Source of the DNA: Legionella fairfieldensis ATCC 49588
Lineage (GTDB): Bacteria; Pseudomonadota; Gammaproteobacteria; Legionellales; Legionellaceae
NCBI RefSeq assembly: GCF_000621525.1
Contig: NZ_JHYC01000001.1
Coordinates: forward strand, 48,101 to 112,100
Reading direction: 5' to 3'
DNA length: 64,000 nt
Each line of letters begins with the position of its first letter. Positions within the stretch are counted from its first letter, which is position 1. Both the position numbers and the translations under genes were made by a program. A model generated the notes under the pieces. The model searched no databases, had not been told where the DNA came from, and was given only the letters and a program-made list of their open reading frames with translations. Positions 56,652 to 64,000 of the stretch are shown here, piece by piece.

Positions 56652-57437
56652 ATGCAACCCTTATTAAATATTGCTATTACTGCGGCCCGTCTTGCCGGTG
56701 ATATTATTGTCCGTCATATGGAACAGCTGGATAGAATTAAAGTGACCGCTAAAAGTAGCGATGAGTATTTCAGTGAAGTCGATGTGAAGGCAGAGCAGAT
56801 AATTATTCACACGATACATAAAGCATATCCTGAGCATGGCATTATTGCCGAAGAAAGCGGTATTTATAATGAGGATGCAGAGTCGGTGTGGATTATTGAC
56901 CCACTGGATGGCACTACCAATTATTTACATGGCTTCCCCTGTTTCTCTGTTTCTATTGCTCATCGGGTAAAAAATCGTCTTGAACATGCCGTAGTTTATG
57001 ATCCCTTGCGCCACGAGTGTTTTTCAGCCAGCCGAGGTCGTGGCGCCCGGCTTAATGATCGCCGAATTCGCGTTTCCAAACAGACTCAATTAAATGGTGC
57101 TTTGTTAGGTACTGGTTTCCCTTATCGTAATGCAAGTATGGCTCAGCGTTATCTGCCTACTTTTGAAGCATTGATCGGTAAATGCGCTGGCGTGAGACGA
57201 ACGGGATCCGCTGCACTTGATTTAGCTTACGTGGCAAGTGGCCGACTTGACGGATTATGGGAATTGGGCCTGCGCCCCTGGGATATTGCCGCGGGTTGTC
57301 TCCTTATAAAAGAAGCCGGAGGGCTAGTCAGTGATCTACAGGGAGGGGAAAATCATATAAAACAAGGTGATGTTGTCGCTGGTACGCCCAAGGTATTTAA
57401 AGCTTTGCTCCAAACTTTAAATACAACTAACCGTTAA
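56652..57437 (+). CDS. suhB: inositol-1-monophosphatase family protein
   Basis: Mg2+-dependent phosphatase, 261 residues. The metal sites are complete: EVDVKAEQ and GIIAEESG, then WIIDPLDGTTNYLHGFPCFSVSIA, and WDIAAGCLLIKEAGG near the C-terminus. In E. coli the protein also takes part in rRNA transcription antitermination. The open frame starts at 56613, but the ATG at 56652 gives MQPLLNIAITAARLAG, the normal N-terminus. It diverges from trmJ, the usual arrangement of the two genes in gammaproteobacteria. Confidence 0.94.
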   Translation: MQPLLNIAITAARLAGDIIVRHMEQLDRIKVTAKSSDEYFSEVDVKAEQIIIHTIHKAYPEHGIIAEESGIYNEDAESVWIIDPLDGTTNYLHGFPCFSVSIAHRVKNRLEHAVVYDPLRHECFSASRGRGARLNDRRIRVSKQTQLNGALLGTGFPYRNASMAQRYLPTFEALIGKCAGVRRTGSAALDLAYVASGRLDGLWELGLRPWDIAAGCLLIKEAGGLVSDLQGGENHIKQGDVVAGTPKVFKALLQTLNTTNR

Positions 57438-57602
57438 AGAACACCATTTCAAAAACATCTGCTCAAGGGATGCTTTAATCTTGTGACGGTTATCTTTTCG
57501 TGCCAGACAAGAAATGTAAACGGTACGGGAAAGCGAGATGCAAAGCTAGCGATGGATCTCACATTCCTTAACCCGAGCCAACCCAGGCACCCTCATCCCC
57601 AA

Positions 57603-57626
57603 CCCTTCTCCCTCAAGGGAGAAGGG
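57603..57626. repeat. REP-like palindrome between suhB and sppA
   Basis: An 11-base perfect inverted repeat (CCCTTCTCCCT / AGGGAGAAGGG) with a 2-base loop, preceded by CACCCTCATCCCCAA. The sequence type is that of short REP-like repeats scattered in many proteobacteria. It lies between two converging genes, where it could stop both transcripts. Confidence 0.7.
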
Positions 57627-57681
57627 AGCAGATTACTCCGGCGCGGGAAAGACATCATGTAACACAATCTACAAACGTTTA

Positions 57682-58635
57682 TTAAGCGTTTACACCTGGC
57701 TTTACCCCCATTGCAAGAGGTAGCTGATCAGCGATTGCTGTGCCAATATTCTTTGCTACTCGCTCAAAGATACTTGGTTTATGAGTATAATCAATCACTT
57801 GATCAATTTTGACTATCTCCCGTGCAACTTGCCCACTACTGGCAAAACCATCAATTAAACCACGCTCTTTTGCCTGTTGGCCAGCCCAGAAAAGTCCGGA
57901 AAAAGTCAAATTATCCACCTGAATTCGATTACCACGCCCCTCTTTCACCCGATTAATAAACACCAGATGAATGGTATCAAGCATATTCTGTAAAATAGCT
58001 TGCTGTTCGGGTGTTACAGGTGAAAAGGGATCAAGAAATCCTTTATTACTTCCTGCTGTCTGTAAACGTCTGGTCACGCCCAGTTTATGCATGGTATCCA
58101 CAAAACCAAAACCATTGTATAAAACACCAATCGAGCCGACCATACTGGATGGATTCGCATAAATTTCATCCGCAGCGGCAGCCACATAATAAGCAGCAGA
58201 AGCACACATATCAACACAGACCGCGTAAACTTTAACATCGGGATATTTTTTACGATAGTATTGGACTGTATTGTACATATAATCAGCCTGCACTGGACTT
58301 CCGCCGGGACTATTAATACGTAAAATAATCGCTTTTAAACCAATATTTTCATAAGCCGCATCCATACTTTTAGCGAAATTTTCAGCACTTGCCGATTGTG
58401 TATCAAAAATAGTACCACTGATATCCACTAATCCTACATGAGGTTTGGTGCGCAAACTCTTATCTTCTTCATTAAAAGCAAATTGACGGGTAAATAGCAG
58501 GATCAATAAAAAAGCTATAATCCACATTACCCACCGCCAGCGGCGTTTACGTTTCTGCTCGCGCATATAATCTTTAACAATCTGATTTAATAAAGCTTGC
58601 GCATCAGGGCTTTCATTGGCGGGTATATTATTCAT
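57682..58635 (-). CDS. sppA: signal peptide peptidase SppA, short form
   Basis: Membrane-bound serine-lysine peptidase that degrades cleaved signal peptides. A single membrane segment lies at about 35-50, the rest is periplasmic. The dyad is S146 (MCASAAYY) and K198 (AGSNKGFLDP), 52 residues apart as in short SppA proteins. ILRINSPGGSP and MVGSIGVLYNG are family signatures. The length of 317 residues fits the single-domain form. It diverges from clpB with a 75-base gap holding the heat-shock promoter. Confidence 0.93.
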   Translation of the reverse strand: MNNIPANESPDAQALLNQIVKDYMREQKRKRRWRWVMWIIAFLLILLFTRQFAFNEEDKSLRTKPHVGLVDISGTIFDTQSASAENFAKSMDAAYENIGLKAIILRINSPGGSPVQADYMYNTVQYYRKKYPDVKVYAVCVDMCASAAYYVAAAADEIYANPSSMVGSIGVLYNGFGFVDTMHKLGVTRRLQTAGSNKGFLDPFSPVTPEQQAILQNMLDTIHLVFINRVKEGRGNRIQVDNLTFSGLFWAGQQAKERGLIDGFASSGQVAREIVKIDQVIDYTHKPSIFERVAKNIGTAIADQLPLAMGVKPGVNA

Positions 58636-58643
58636 AATAGTTA

Positions 58644-58671
58644 CTTGATTTTTAATAAATGAGCCCTCATT
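58644..58671 (+). promoter_or_regulatory. sigma-32 (heat-shock) promoter of clpB
   Basis: CTTGATT (58644-58650) and CCCTCATT (58664-58671) with a 13-base spacer match the sigma-32 consensus CTTGAAA-N13-15-CCCCATnT. It ends 40 bases upstream of the clpB start codon. Confidence 0.75.
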
Positions 58672-58710
58672 TTACGGCAGGTAACTCATAATTTAAACTG
58701 GGGTCACACT

Positions 58711-61296
58711 ATGCGAATGGATAAACTTACTTCAAAATTTCAAATGGCTTTGGCTGACGCGCAATCGTTGGCTCTAGGCCGTGATAATGGCTTTATTGAA
58801 CCTGAACATTTAATGAAAGCACTCCTGGATCAACAAGGCGGGAGTTGCCGACCTTTACTTACCAAAGCAGGAGTCAATCTCTCGCAGTTACGTACCCTGA
58901 TTGATCAAGCCCTGGATAAATTACCTAAAGTTTCTGGTACAGGAGGCGACATTCACATTTCCAATGCGCTGAACCGCTTGCTTAATTTAACAGATAAATT
59001 AGCACAACAGCGCAAAGATGGTTATATTTCCAGCGAAATTTTCATTTTGGCGGCGGTTAACGAAGAAGGCAATCTGGGCAAATTGCTTAAACAAGCGGGA
59101 GCCGAAAAAAAAGCATTGGAAAAGGCCATTGATGAAATACGAGGTGGTGATCCCGTTAATGATCCCAATGCGGAAGAGCAACGTCAGGCATTGGAAAAAT
59201 ACACACTGGATTTAACCGAACGTGCTGAACAGGGAATACTCGATCCTGTTATCGGACGAGATGATGAAATAAGACGTACTATCCAGGTATTACAACGCCG
59301 TACAAAAAATAATCCCGTCCTTATTGGGGAACCAGGCGTTGGGAAAACCGCGATTGTAGAAGGTCTGGCGCAACGAATTGTTAATGGTGAAGTTCCTGAA
59401 GGACTCAAAAATAAACGCTTGTTATCTCTTGACTTAGGTGCTCTTATTGCAGGAGCCAAGTTTCGCGGTGAGTTTGAAGAGCGCTTAAAAGCGGTACTTA
59501 ATGATTTATCCAAACAGGAAGGACAAGTTATTCTCTTCATTGATGAATTACATACAATGGTGGGCGCAGGTAAAGCTGAAGGAGCAATGGATGCAGGAAA
59601 CATGTTAAAACCAGCCCTTGCTCGTGGTGAATTACATTGTATTGGCGCGACCACTCTGGATGAATACCGTCAATATATTGAAAAAGATGCGGCATTGGAG
59701 CGCCGTTTTCAGAAAGTATTGGTTAATGAGCCTAATGTTGAGGATACCATTGCTATTTTACGTGGTTTACAGGAGCGCTATGAATTGCATCACGGAATCG
59801 AAATTACTGATCCCGCCCTTGTCGCTGCCGCCACCTTATCCCATCGATATATTACTGATCGCCAGCTCCCCGATAAAGCCATTGATCTTATTGATGAGGC
59901 AGGCAGTAAAATACGTATGGAGATTGATTCCAAACCAGAAAGCATGGACAAACTGGAAAGACGGCTTATCCAGCTTAAAATTGAACGCGAAGCGCTCAAG
60001 AAAGAACACGATGACGCTTCTAAAAAACGCTTGCGTGATTTACAACAAAGCATTGATGAACTAGAAAAAAACTATGCTGATCTGGAAGAAATCTGGAAAG
60101 CTGAAAAAGCCACCCTGCAAGGAGCAAATCAGATCAAAGAAGCCTTGGAACAGGCTAAAATCGAAATGGAAACAGCAAGACGCGCTGGTGATCTCGCACG
60201 TATGTCAGAATTGCAATATGGCCGTATACCTGCACTGGAAAAGCAATTGGAACAAGTGCTTGTTTCTGAAAAAACAGATAATACAGATAATAAACTGGTT
60301 CGCACCAAAGTCACTGCCGAAGAAATTGCTGAAGTGGTGTCCAAATGGACAGGAATTCCAGTAGCAAAAATGCTGGAGGGTGAAAAAGACAAATTACTTC
60401 ATATGGAAGAAGCGCTGCATAAGCGCTTAATAGGGCAAAATGAGGCTGTTGATGCAGTCGCTAACGCCATCCGGCGTTCACGGGCCGGCTTATCGGATCC
60501 CAACCGACCTATTGGTTCTTTTTTGTTTTTAGGACCAACTGGCGTAGGTAAAACAGAGCTTTGTAAAGCTCTGGCTGCTTTTCTCTTTGATACTGAAGAA
60601 GCCATGGTACGGATTGATATGTCAGAATTCATGGAAAAACACTCTGTTGCAAGACTCATAGGCGCTCCTCCCGGTTATGTAGGTTATGAAGAAGGCGGTT
60701 ATTTGACAGAAGCCGTTCGTCGTCGTCCTTATTCTGTTATCCTGCTCGATGAGGTAGAAAAGGCTCACAGCGATGTATTTAACATACTTTTACAGGTACT
60801 GGATGATGGCCGCTTGACTGATGGCCAGGGAAGAACGGTTGATTTTCGCAATACGGTCATTGTGATGACGTCTAATTTAGGTTCACATCTTATTCAGGAC
60901 ATGAGTGCCAAATTAAATTACGACCAGATTAAAACGGCCGTTCTTGAAATTGTGGGACAACATTTCCGTCCCGAATTTATTAATCGCATTGACGATACGG
61001 TTGTCTTTCATCCTTTGGCAAAAGAGCAAATTGCAAGTATTGCTTCCATCCAGATCAGCCATTTACAAAAACGGCTGATGCAACAGGATATCAAACTGGA
61101 AGTTACCACTGACGCGCTTGCTCACCTGGCCGAAGCCGGGTTTGATCCAGTTTATGGCGCAAGGCCGCTAAAACGCACAATCCAGCAAAAACTTGAAAAT
61201 CCTTTGGCCCAGGCTTTATTAAAAGGTGAATTTAAAGCAGGTGATAAAGTAGAAGTGGCGTGGAAAGATAAGCAGTTACAATTCAAAGTAACCTAA
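58711..61296 (+). CDS. clpB: disaggregase ClpB
   Basis: Hexameric AAA+ chaperone that, with DnaK, resolves protein aggregates. Domains in order: the N-terminal domain (about 1-150), the first AAA+ module with Walker [10 protein letters not shown] at about 206, the coiled-coil middle domain at about 410-525, and the second AAA+ module with [10 protein letters not shown] at about 608. [11 protein letters not shown] and the C-terminal [10 protein letters not shown] are present. The length of 861 residues is usual. A sigma-32 promoter precedes it and a hairpin follows. Confidence 0.97.
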   Translation: MRMDKLTSKFQMALADAQSLALGRDNGFIEPEHLMKALLDQQGGSCRPLLTKAGVNLSQLRTLIDQALDKLPKVSGTGGDIHISNALNRLLNLTDKLAQQRKDGYISSEIFILAAVNEEGNLGKLLKQAGAEKKALEKAIDEIRGGDPVNDPNAEEQRQALEKYTLDLTERAEQGILDPVIGRDDEIRRTIQVLQRRTKNNPVLIGEPGVGKTAIVEGLAQRIVNGEVPEGLKNKRLLSLDLGALIAGAKFRGEFEERLKAVLNDLSKQEGQVILFIDELHTMVGAGKAEGAMDAGNMLKPALARGELHCIGATTLDEYRQYIEKDAALERRFQKVLVNEPNVEDTIAILRGLQERYELHHGIEITDPALVAAATLSHRYITDRQLPDKAIDLIDEAGSKIRMEIDSKPESMDKLERRLIQLKIEREALKKEHDDASKKRLRDLQQSIDELEKNYADLEEIWKAEKATLQGANQIKEALEQAKIEMETARRAGDLARMSELQYGRIPALEKQLEQVLVSEKTDNTDNKLVRTKVTAEEIAEVVSKWTGIPVAKMLEGEKDKLLHMEEALHKRLIGQNEAVDAVANAIRRSRAGLSDPNRPIGSFLFLGPTGVGKTELCKALAAFLFDTEEAMVRIDMSEFMEKHSVARLIGAPPGYVGYEEGGYLTEAVRRRPYSVILLDEVEKAHSDVFNILLQVLDDGRLTDGQGRTVDFRNTVIVMTSNLGSHLIQDMSAKLNYDQIKTAVLEIVGQHFRPEFINRIDDTVVFHPLAKEQIASIASIQISHLQKRLMQQDIKLEVTTDALAHLAEAGFDPVYGARPLKRTIQQKLENPLAQALLKGEFKAGDKVEVAWKDKQLQFKVT

Positions 61297-61313
61297 GTTT
61301 GGAATTAATAGAG

Positions 61314-61347
61314 TGACCCTGGAAAACAGGATTGAAATCCAGGGTCA
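61314..61347 (+). terminator. hairpin after clpB
   Basis: Perfect 10-base stem TGACCCTGGA / TCCAGGGTCA with a 14-base loop, 17 bases after the clpB stop. The sequence after it (TGTTAACTACATT) is only moderately T-rich. Confidence 0.55.
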
Positions 61348-61377
61348 TGTTAACTACATTACTCACTATATCTTAGT

Positions 61378-61403
61378 GTCTGATTATTAGAATTTAATCA
61401 GAC
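61378..61403 (-). terminator. hairpin after the MMPL transporter gene
   Basis: Perfect 9-base stem GTCTGATTA / TAATCAGAC with an 8-base loop, 49 bases after the transporter stop on the minus strand. No clean T-run follows, so it may act only weakly. Confidence 0.45.
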
Positions 61404-61452
61404 CCATACTCTTCAAAATAACATTATACTGTTAAATTTTATTACTTAAACT

Positions 61453-63663
61453 TTAAGGCAAAATTCTATCCAGCCAGCGCGGCAAATACCAATTTAAGTT
61501 TTTAACGAGCGCCATCGTGGATGGAACAAGAATTGTACGGATTATGAAAGCGTCCACAAAAATTGCAACCGCTATCCCTAAGCCAAACGCTTTGACCATC
61601 AAAACATCGGCTACCAGGAAGGAGCCGCAGATGAAAATGACAATAATTGCTGCACTGGTAATAATGCGGCTACTTTTTTCAATACCAAAAATAATACTCT
61701 TATTATTATCCTGATATAAATCATGAGCTTCTTTTATTCGGCTCAGTAAAAATACCTCATAATCCATGGAAAAACCAAAAAGGGCGCAAAAAATGATAAC
61801 AAGCAAACTGATATCCAACATTCCCTGCGGTTCAAAATTAAGAAATTCATGCAAATACCCTTCCTGAAATACAAGGACCAAAGCACCATAACAAGCGCTG
61901 AGGCTTAGCACGTTCATTAAAATAGCTTTTAAAGGTAAAAATAAGGAGCGCAGTAATACCAACAATATCAAATAAGTAAAAACTATGATCCATAACAACG
62001 CATAAGGTAAGATATGGGAAATACTAGCCAACAGATCTACATTGCTTACCGGTGTACCCGTTAATTGTAAGGTCATATTCCTTACTTTGATATCTCGTAA
62101 ATCAGTAATTAATTGTTTCATTTCCGGTGAATTGGTTTTGTATTTACCGACAATAGTCATCACCGTAAAATAATTGCGTGTAGTAGTATCTAGCAATTGT
62201 TTTATTTTAGTATTCCAATGCTCTTTTGCCTGATACAAGGCATAATATTGTGATTTTGTTAAACTGGAATCTGGAGTAACAATACCGTGAATTTGCTCAA
62301 TTAAGGGATTTTGTTTTAGTTCACGGGCCAAATCATACAATTTCGAAATATTGTTACGCGATAAAATGGGAGAACGTTCCGTTTTTACTACAAGAGAAAT
62401 GGGCGATAATGTCTTTTCATCAAATTTTTCAACGTAAGTATCAAAAAAATGGCGCTGTTCCGAATGAATTGGAAAAATACGAAAATCGGATACACCCAAT
62501 AAGGTCGATAAAAAAGGATAACCGAGCATTAATAATAGAAGAAGACTTGAAACGAAAAAGAGCAAGGGACGGTTCACTACTTTGGTAGCCAGCCAGTGCC
62601 AAAAAGTGGATCTGTTTGTGTTGCTTCTTTTGAAAATTCTTATGGGTAATAAATTAATGCGGGTATTTAAGACCGACAGCACCGCAGGTAACAGGATAAT
62701 GGCTGTTAAGACAGCAACAAATACAGCAACAAGCCCTCCTATTGCCACAGAAAACAATATATTAACAGGAAATAATAATAAAGCGCTAAGGCTAATAAAA
62801 ACTGCCAGCCCACTAAATAAAACAGCTTTTCCAGCCGTTGCCTGCGTGCAAGCTATGGTTTCCTTGATTGTTAATCCTTTAGTTAATTCATCGCGAAATC
62901 GGCTGATGATAAATAAAGCATAATCCAGACTGAGGCATAACCCTAATAACAAAGCAATATTTAAAGTAAAAATTGATAACGAAAAAACCAGACCCAAAAA
63001 GTAAAGGCTTGTCAGAATAATGACCGCGCAACCGCCCCCCAGAACAATAGGCAGTAACGCGGCCACTAGTGAACCAAAAATAAGAAGTAAGGTAATAATA
63101 GAAACGGGCGTTGCAATAAAATCAGCTTTATAAAGATCAATTTGAGTTTGTTCATTAACCGATTCTGTAAAAACAGGTTCACCACCTATTTCCACCGTCA
63201 TTTGAGAAGGTGTTTTTATTAACGACTTAAATGTAGCTACCAATTCATGGCTAATTGGTTCCACACGCTTCAATATAACAATAACATAAGAGGTGTGTTT
63301 ATCCTTAGACCGTTGTTCCTTACTATCCGGTAAAATAATAGAGTGCTCTATTGGAAAATGCTTTAATCCGGCCAAGGATTCTTTAATTTTTTCTTTGTAG
63401 GAAGACTGCGTTGCCAATAACTTTTTACTCGAATAAATAATAATAAATTTATTATAATTACTATAACCTAATGTTTTATTCAGATACTCTTGTACCTGTG
63501 TGCTTTCGGCTTTATCATCAGTAAAACCCGTAGTTTTAAATGGCGTAATAATAGTCGGCAAAAAAGGAAGGCACGCTAAAATAATAAGAAACCACAACCC
63601 AATGATTGTCCAACGCCCACGATAAACCAACTCCCCCAATCGATAAAATTTGCTCTGTCGCAT
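61453..63663 (-). CDS. MMPL/RND-family membrane transporter
   Basis: A 736-residue inner-membrane protein of the RND superfamily with two similar halves, each with one isolated N-terminal helix, a large periplasmic loop and five clustered helices. The first half has LGLCLSLDYALFIISRFRDEL and the second FALFGFSMDYEVFLLSRIKEA, the paired G-x-x-x-D-Y motifs of MMPL transporters that hold the proton-relay residues. Relatives move lipids or hydrophobic compounds. It is a single gene between two intergenic gaps. Substrate unknown. Confidence 0.9.
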   Translation of the reverse strand: MRQSKFYRLGELVYRGRWTIIGLWFLIILACLPFLPTIITPFKTTGFTDDKAESTQVQEYLNKTLGYSNYNKFIIIYSSKKLLATQSSYKEKIKESLAGLKHFPIEHSIILPDSKEQRSKDKHTSYVIVILKRVEPISHELVATFKSLIKTPSQMTVEIGGEPVFTESVNEQTQIDLYKADFIATPVSIITLLLIFGSLVAALLPIVLGGGCAVIILTSLYFLGLVFSLSIFTLNIALLLGLCLSLDYALFIISRFRDELTKGLTIKETIACTQATAGKAVLFSGLAVFISLSALLLFPVNILFSVAIGGLVAVFVAVLTAIILLPAVLSVLNTRINLLPIRIFKRSNTNRSTFWHWLATKVVNRPLLFFVSSLLLLLMLGYPFLSTLLGVSDFRIFPIHSEQRHFFDTYVEKFDEKTLSPISLVVKTERSPILSRNNISKLYDLARELKQNPLIEQIHGIVTPDSSLTKSQYYALYQAKEHWNTKIKQLLDTTTRNYFTVMTIVGKYKTNSPEMKQLITDLRDIKVRNMTLQLTGTPVSNVDLLASISHILPYALLWIIVFTYLILLVLLRSLFLPLKAILMNVLSLSACYGALVLVFQEGYLHEFLNFEPQGMLDISLLVIIFCALFGFSMDYEVFLLSRIKEAHDLYQDNNKSIIFGIEKSSRIITSAAIIVIFICGSFLVADVLMVKAFGLGIAVAIFVDAFIIRTILVPSTMALVKNLNWYLPRWLDRILP

Positions 63664-63909
63664 TGTAATTAAGATTCCTTCTCGCTTATCTTGCCTTAAT
63701 ACTTATTTATATCGGCACTCGCAGTGGCAACTAAATAGAGAGGACATTTATAAATTGTAGTAGCAATTATAAAACTTGCTAAATGTTGTGATATATTGGA
63801 TAAGTTTTAAGGAAAATTACGAGCCAGATTTTTAACGCAGGGAGTAAGTTGTTATGAAACAGTTATTAGGGACATGGTATTTCACATACATGGTATAAGG
63901 ATGGAAACC

Positions 63910-64000
63910 ATGCAAAGAACCAACAACCACTTTTTTATACGCAGAATACTGATGTTGCTATGCTGCGGGTCGATAGTAATGACCGCACAGGCAGCCGAGC
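63910..64000 (+). CDS. start of an exported protein, cut by the right window edge
   Basis: The visible 30 residues are a signal peptide: a basic N-terminus (MQRTNNHFFIRR), a hydrophobic core (ILMLLCCGSIVM) and TAQAAE with a likely cleavage after AQA. The ATG at 63910 has AAGGA 8 bases upstream; an in-frame ATG three codons earlier (63901) is less well placed. A 14-codon frame at 63854 ends at 63898 just before it. The mature protein is not in the window. The gap 63664-63900 is AT-rich and otherwise empty. Confidence 0.65.
   Translation, partial: MQRTNNHFFIRRILMLLCCGSIVMTAQAAE

Noticed and set aside
59184..60064. frames of 156 and 148 codons inside clpB
   Set aside because: Shadows of a complete clpB; compositions are Ser/Pro/Arg- or Leu/Lys-biased as expected of out-of-frame reads.
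1..64000. search for tRNA genes, CRISPR arrays, insertion sequences and prophage genes
   Set aside because: No cloverleaf, regular spaced repeats, transposase or phage structural genes were recognised by eye; a covariance search could still find a tRNA I missed.

Overview
The window looks like chromosomal DNA of a Legionella-type gammaproteobacterium. The main evidence is a legiolysin-type 4-hydroxyphenylpyruvate dioxygenase in a tyrosine-degradation cluster, a dcw cluster that starts with mraZ, AT-rich genes, and several long soluble proteins without recognisable families of the kind that Legionella delivers through its Dot/Icm system. Species cannot be fixed from the sequence alone. No tRNA, 5S/16S/23S gene, CRISPR array, transposase or prophage was recognised; the one structural RNA is rnpB.

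Layout. 1-17.4 kb: a hexapeptide acyltransferase, a methyltransferase, lipA, an unknown 646-residue protein, a thioredoxin/DsbD-like membrane protein, a CBS protein, a glycine-zipper lipoprotein, alr-dnaB, a DUF2147 protein, a SWIM/SNF2 helicase, nadE, and an unknown protein with SH2-like internal repeats that overlaps the end of nadE. 17.5-26.2 kb: two tandem related outer-membrane barrels, rpe, slt, an alpha/beta-hydrolase-like unknown, a GC-rich gene remnant, and ugpB-ugpQ behind a secreted protein. 26.4-35.2 kb: leucine-dehydrogenase family enzyme, O-methyltransferase, lly, fumarylacetoacetase family, maiA (tyrosine catabolism), small unknowns, asnS, a coiled-coil unknown and hsp20. 35.3-41 kb: galU-ugd, then a compact four-gene set (GT39, PAP2 phosphatase, GT2, LAB_N protein) that looks like a polyprenyl-phosphate-sugar/lipid A decoration system.

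41.2-50.8 kb: an M50 protease and pdxB, an outer-membrane barrel, murE-ftsI-ftsL-rsmH-mraZ (read leftwards) with a visible promoter and MraZ box, coaX, rnpB and a fis-family gene. 50.9-54 kb: a 930-residue protein whose C-terminal third is a complete-looking poly(A) polymerase/CCA-transferase head attached to a long helical, lysine-rich N-terminal region. This is the most unusual gene in the window. 53.9-64 kb: iscS, an IscU-like protein that has lost the scaffold cysteines, iscA, trmJ, suhB, sppA, clpB behind a sigma-32-type promoter, an MMPL/RND transporter, and the start of an exported protein cut by the window edge.

Most genes are housekeeping. The accessory content is the set of AT-rich unknowns at 3029-4969, 15773-17362, 21544-22962, 33730-34479 and 51080-53872. 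They sit singly between conserved genes, as effector candidates often do in Legionella. That reading is inference from context and composition, not proof of secretion.
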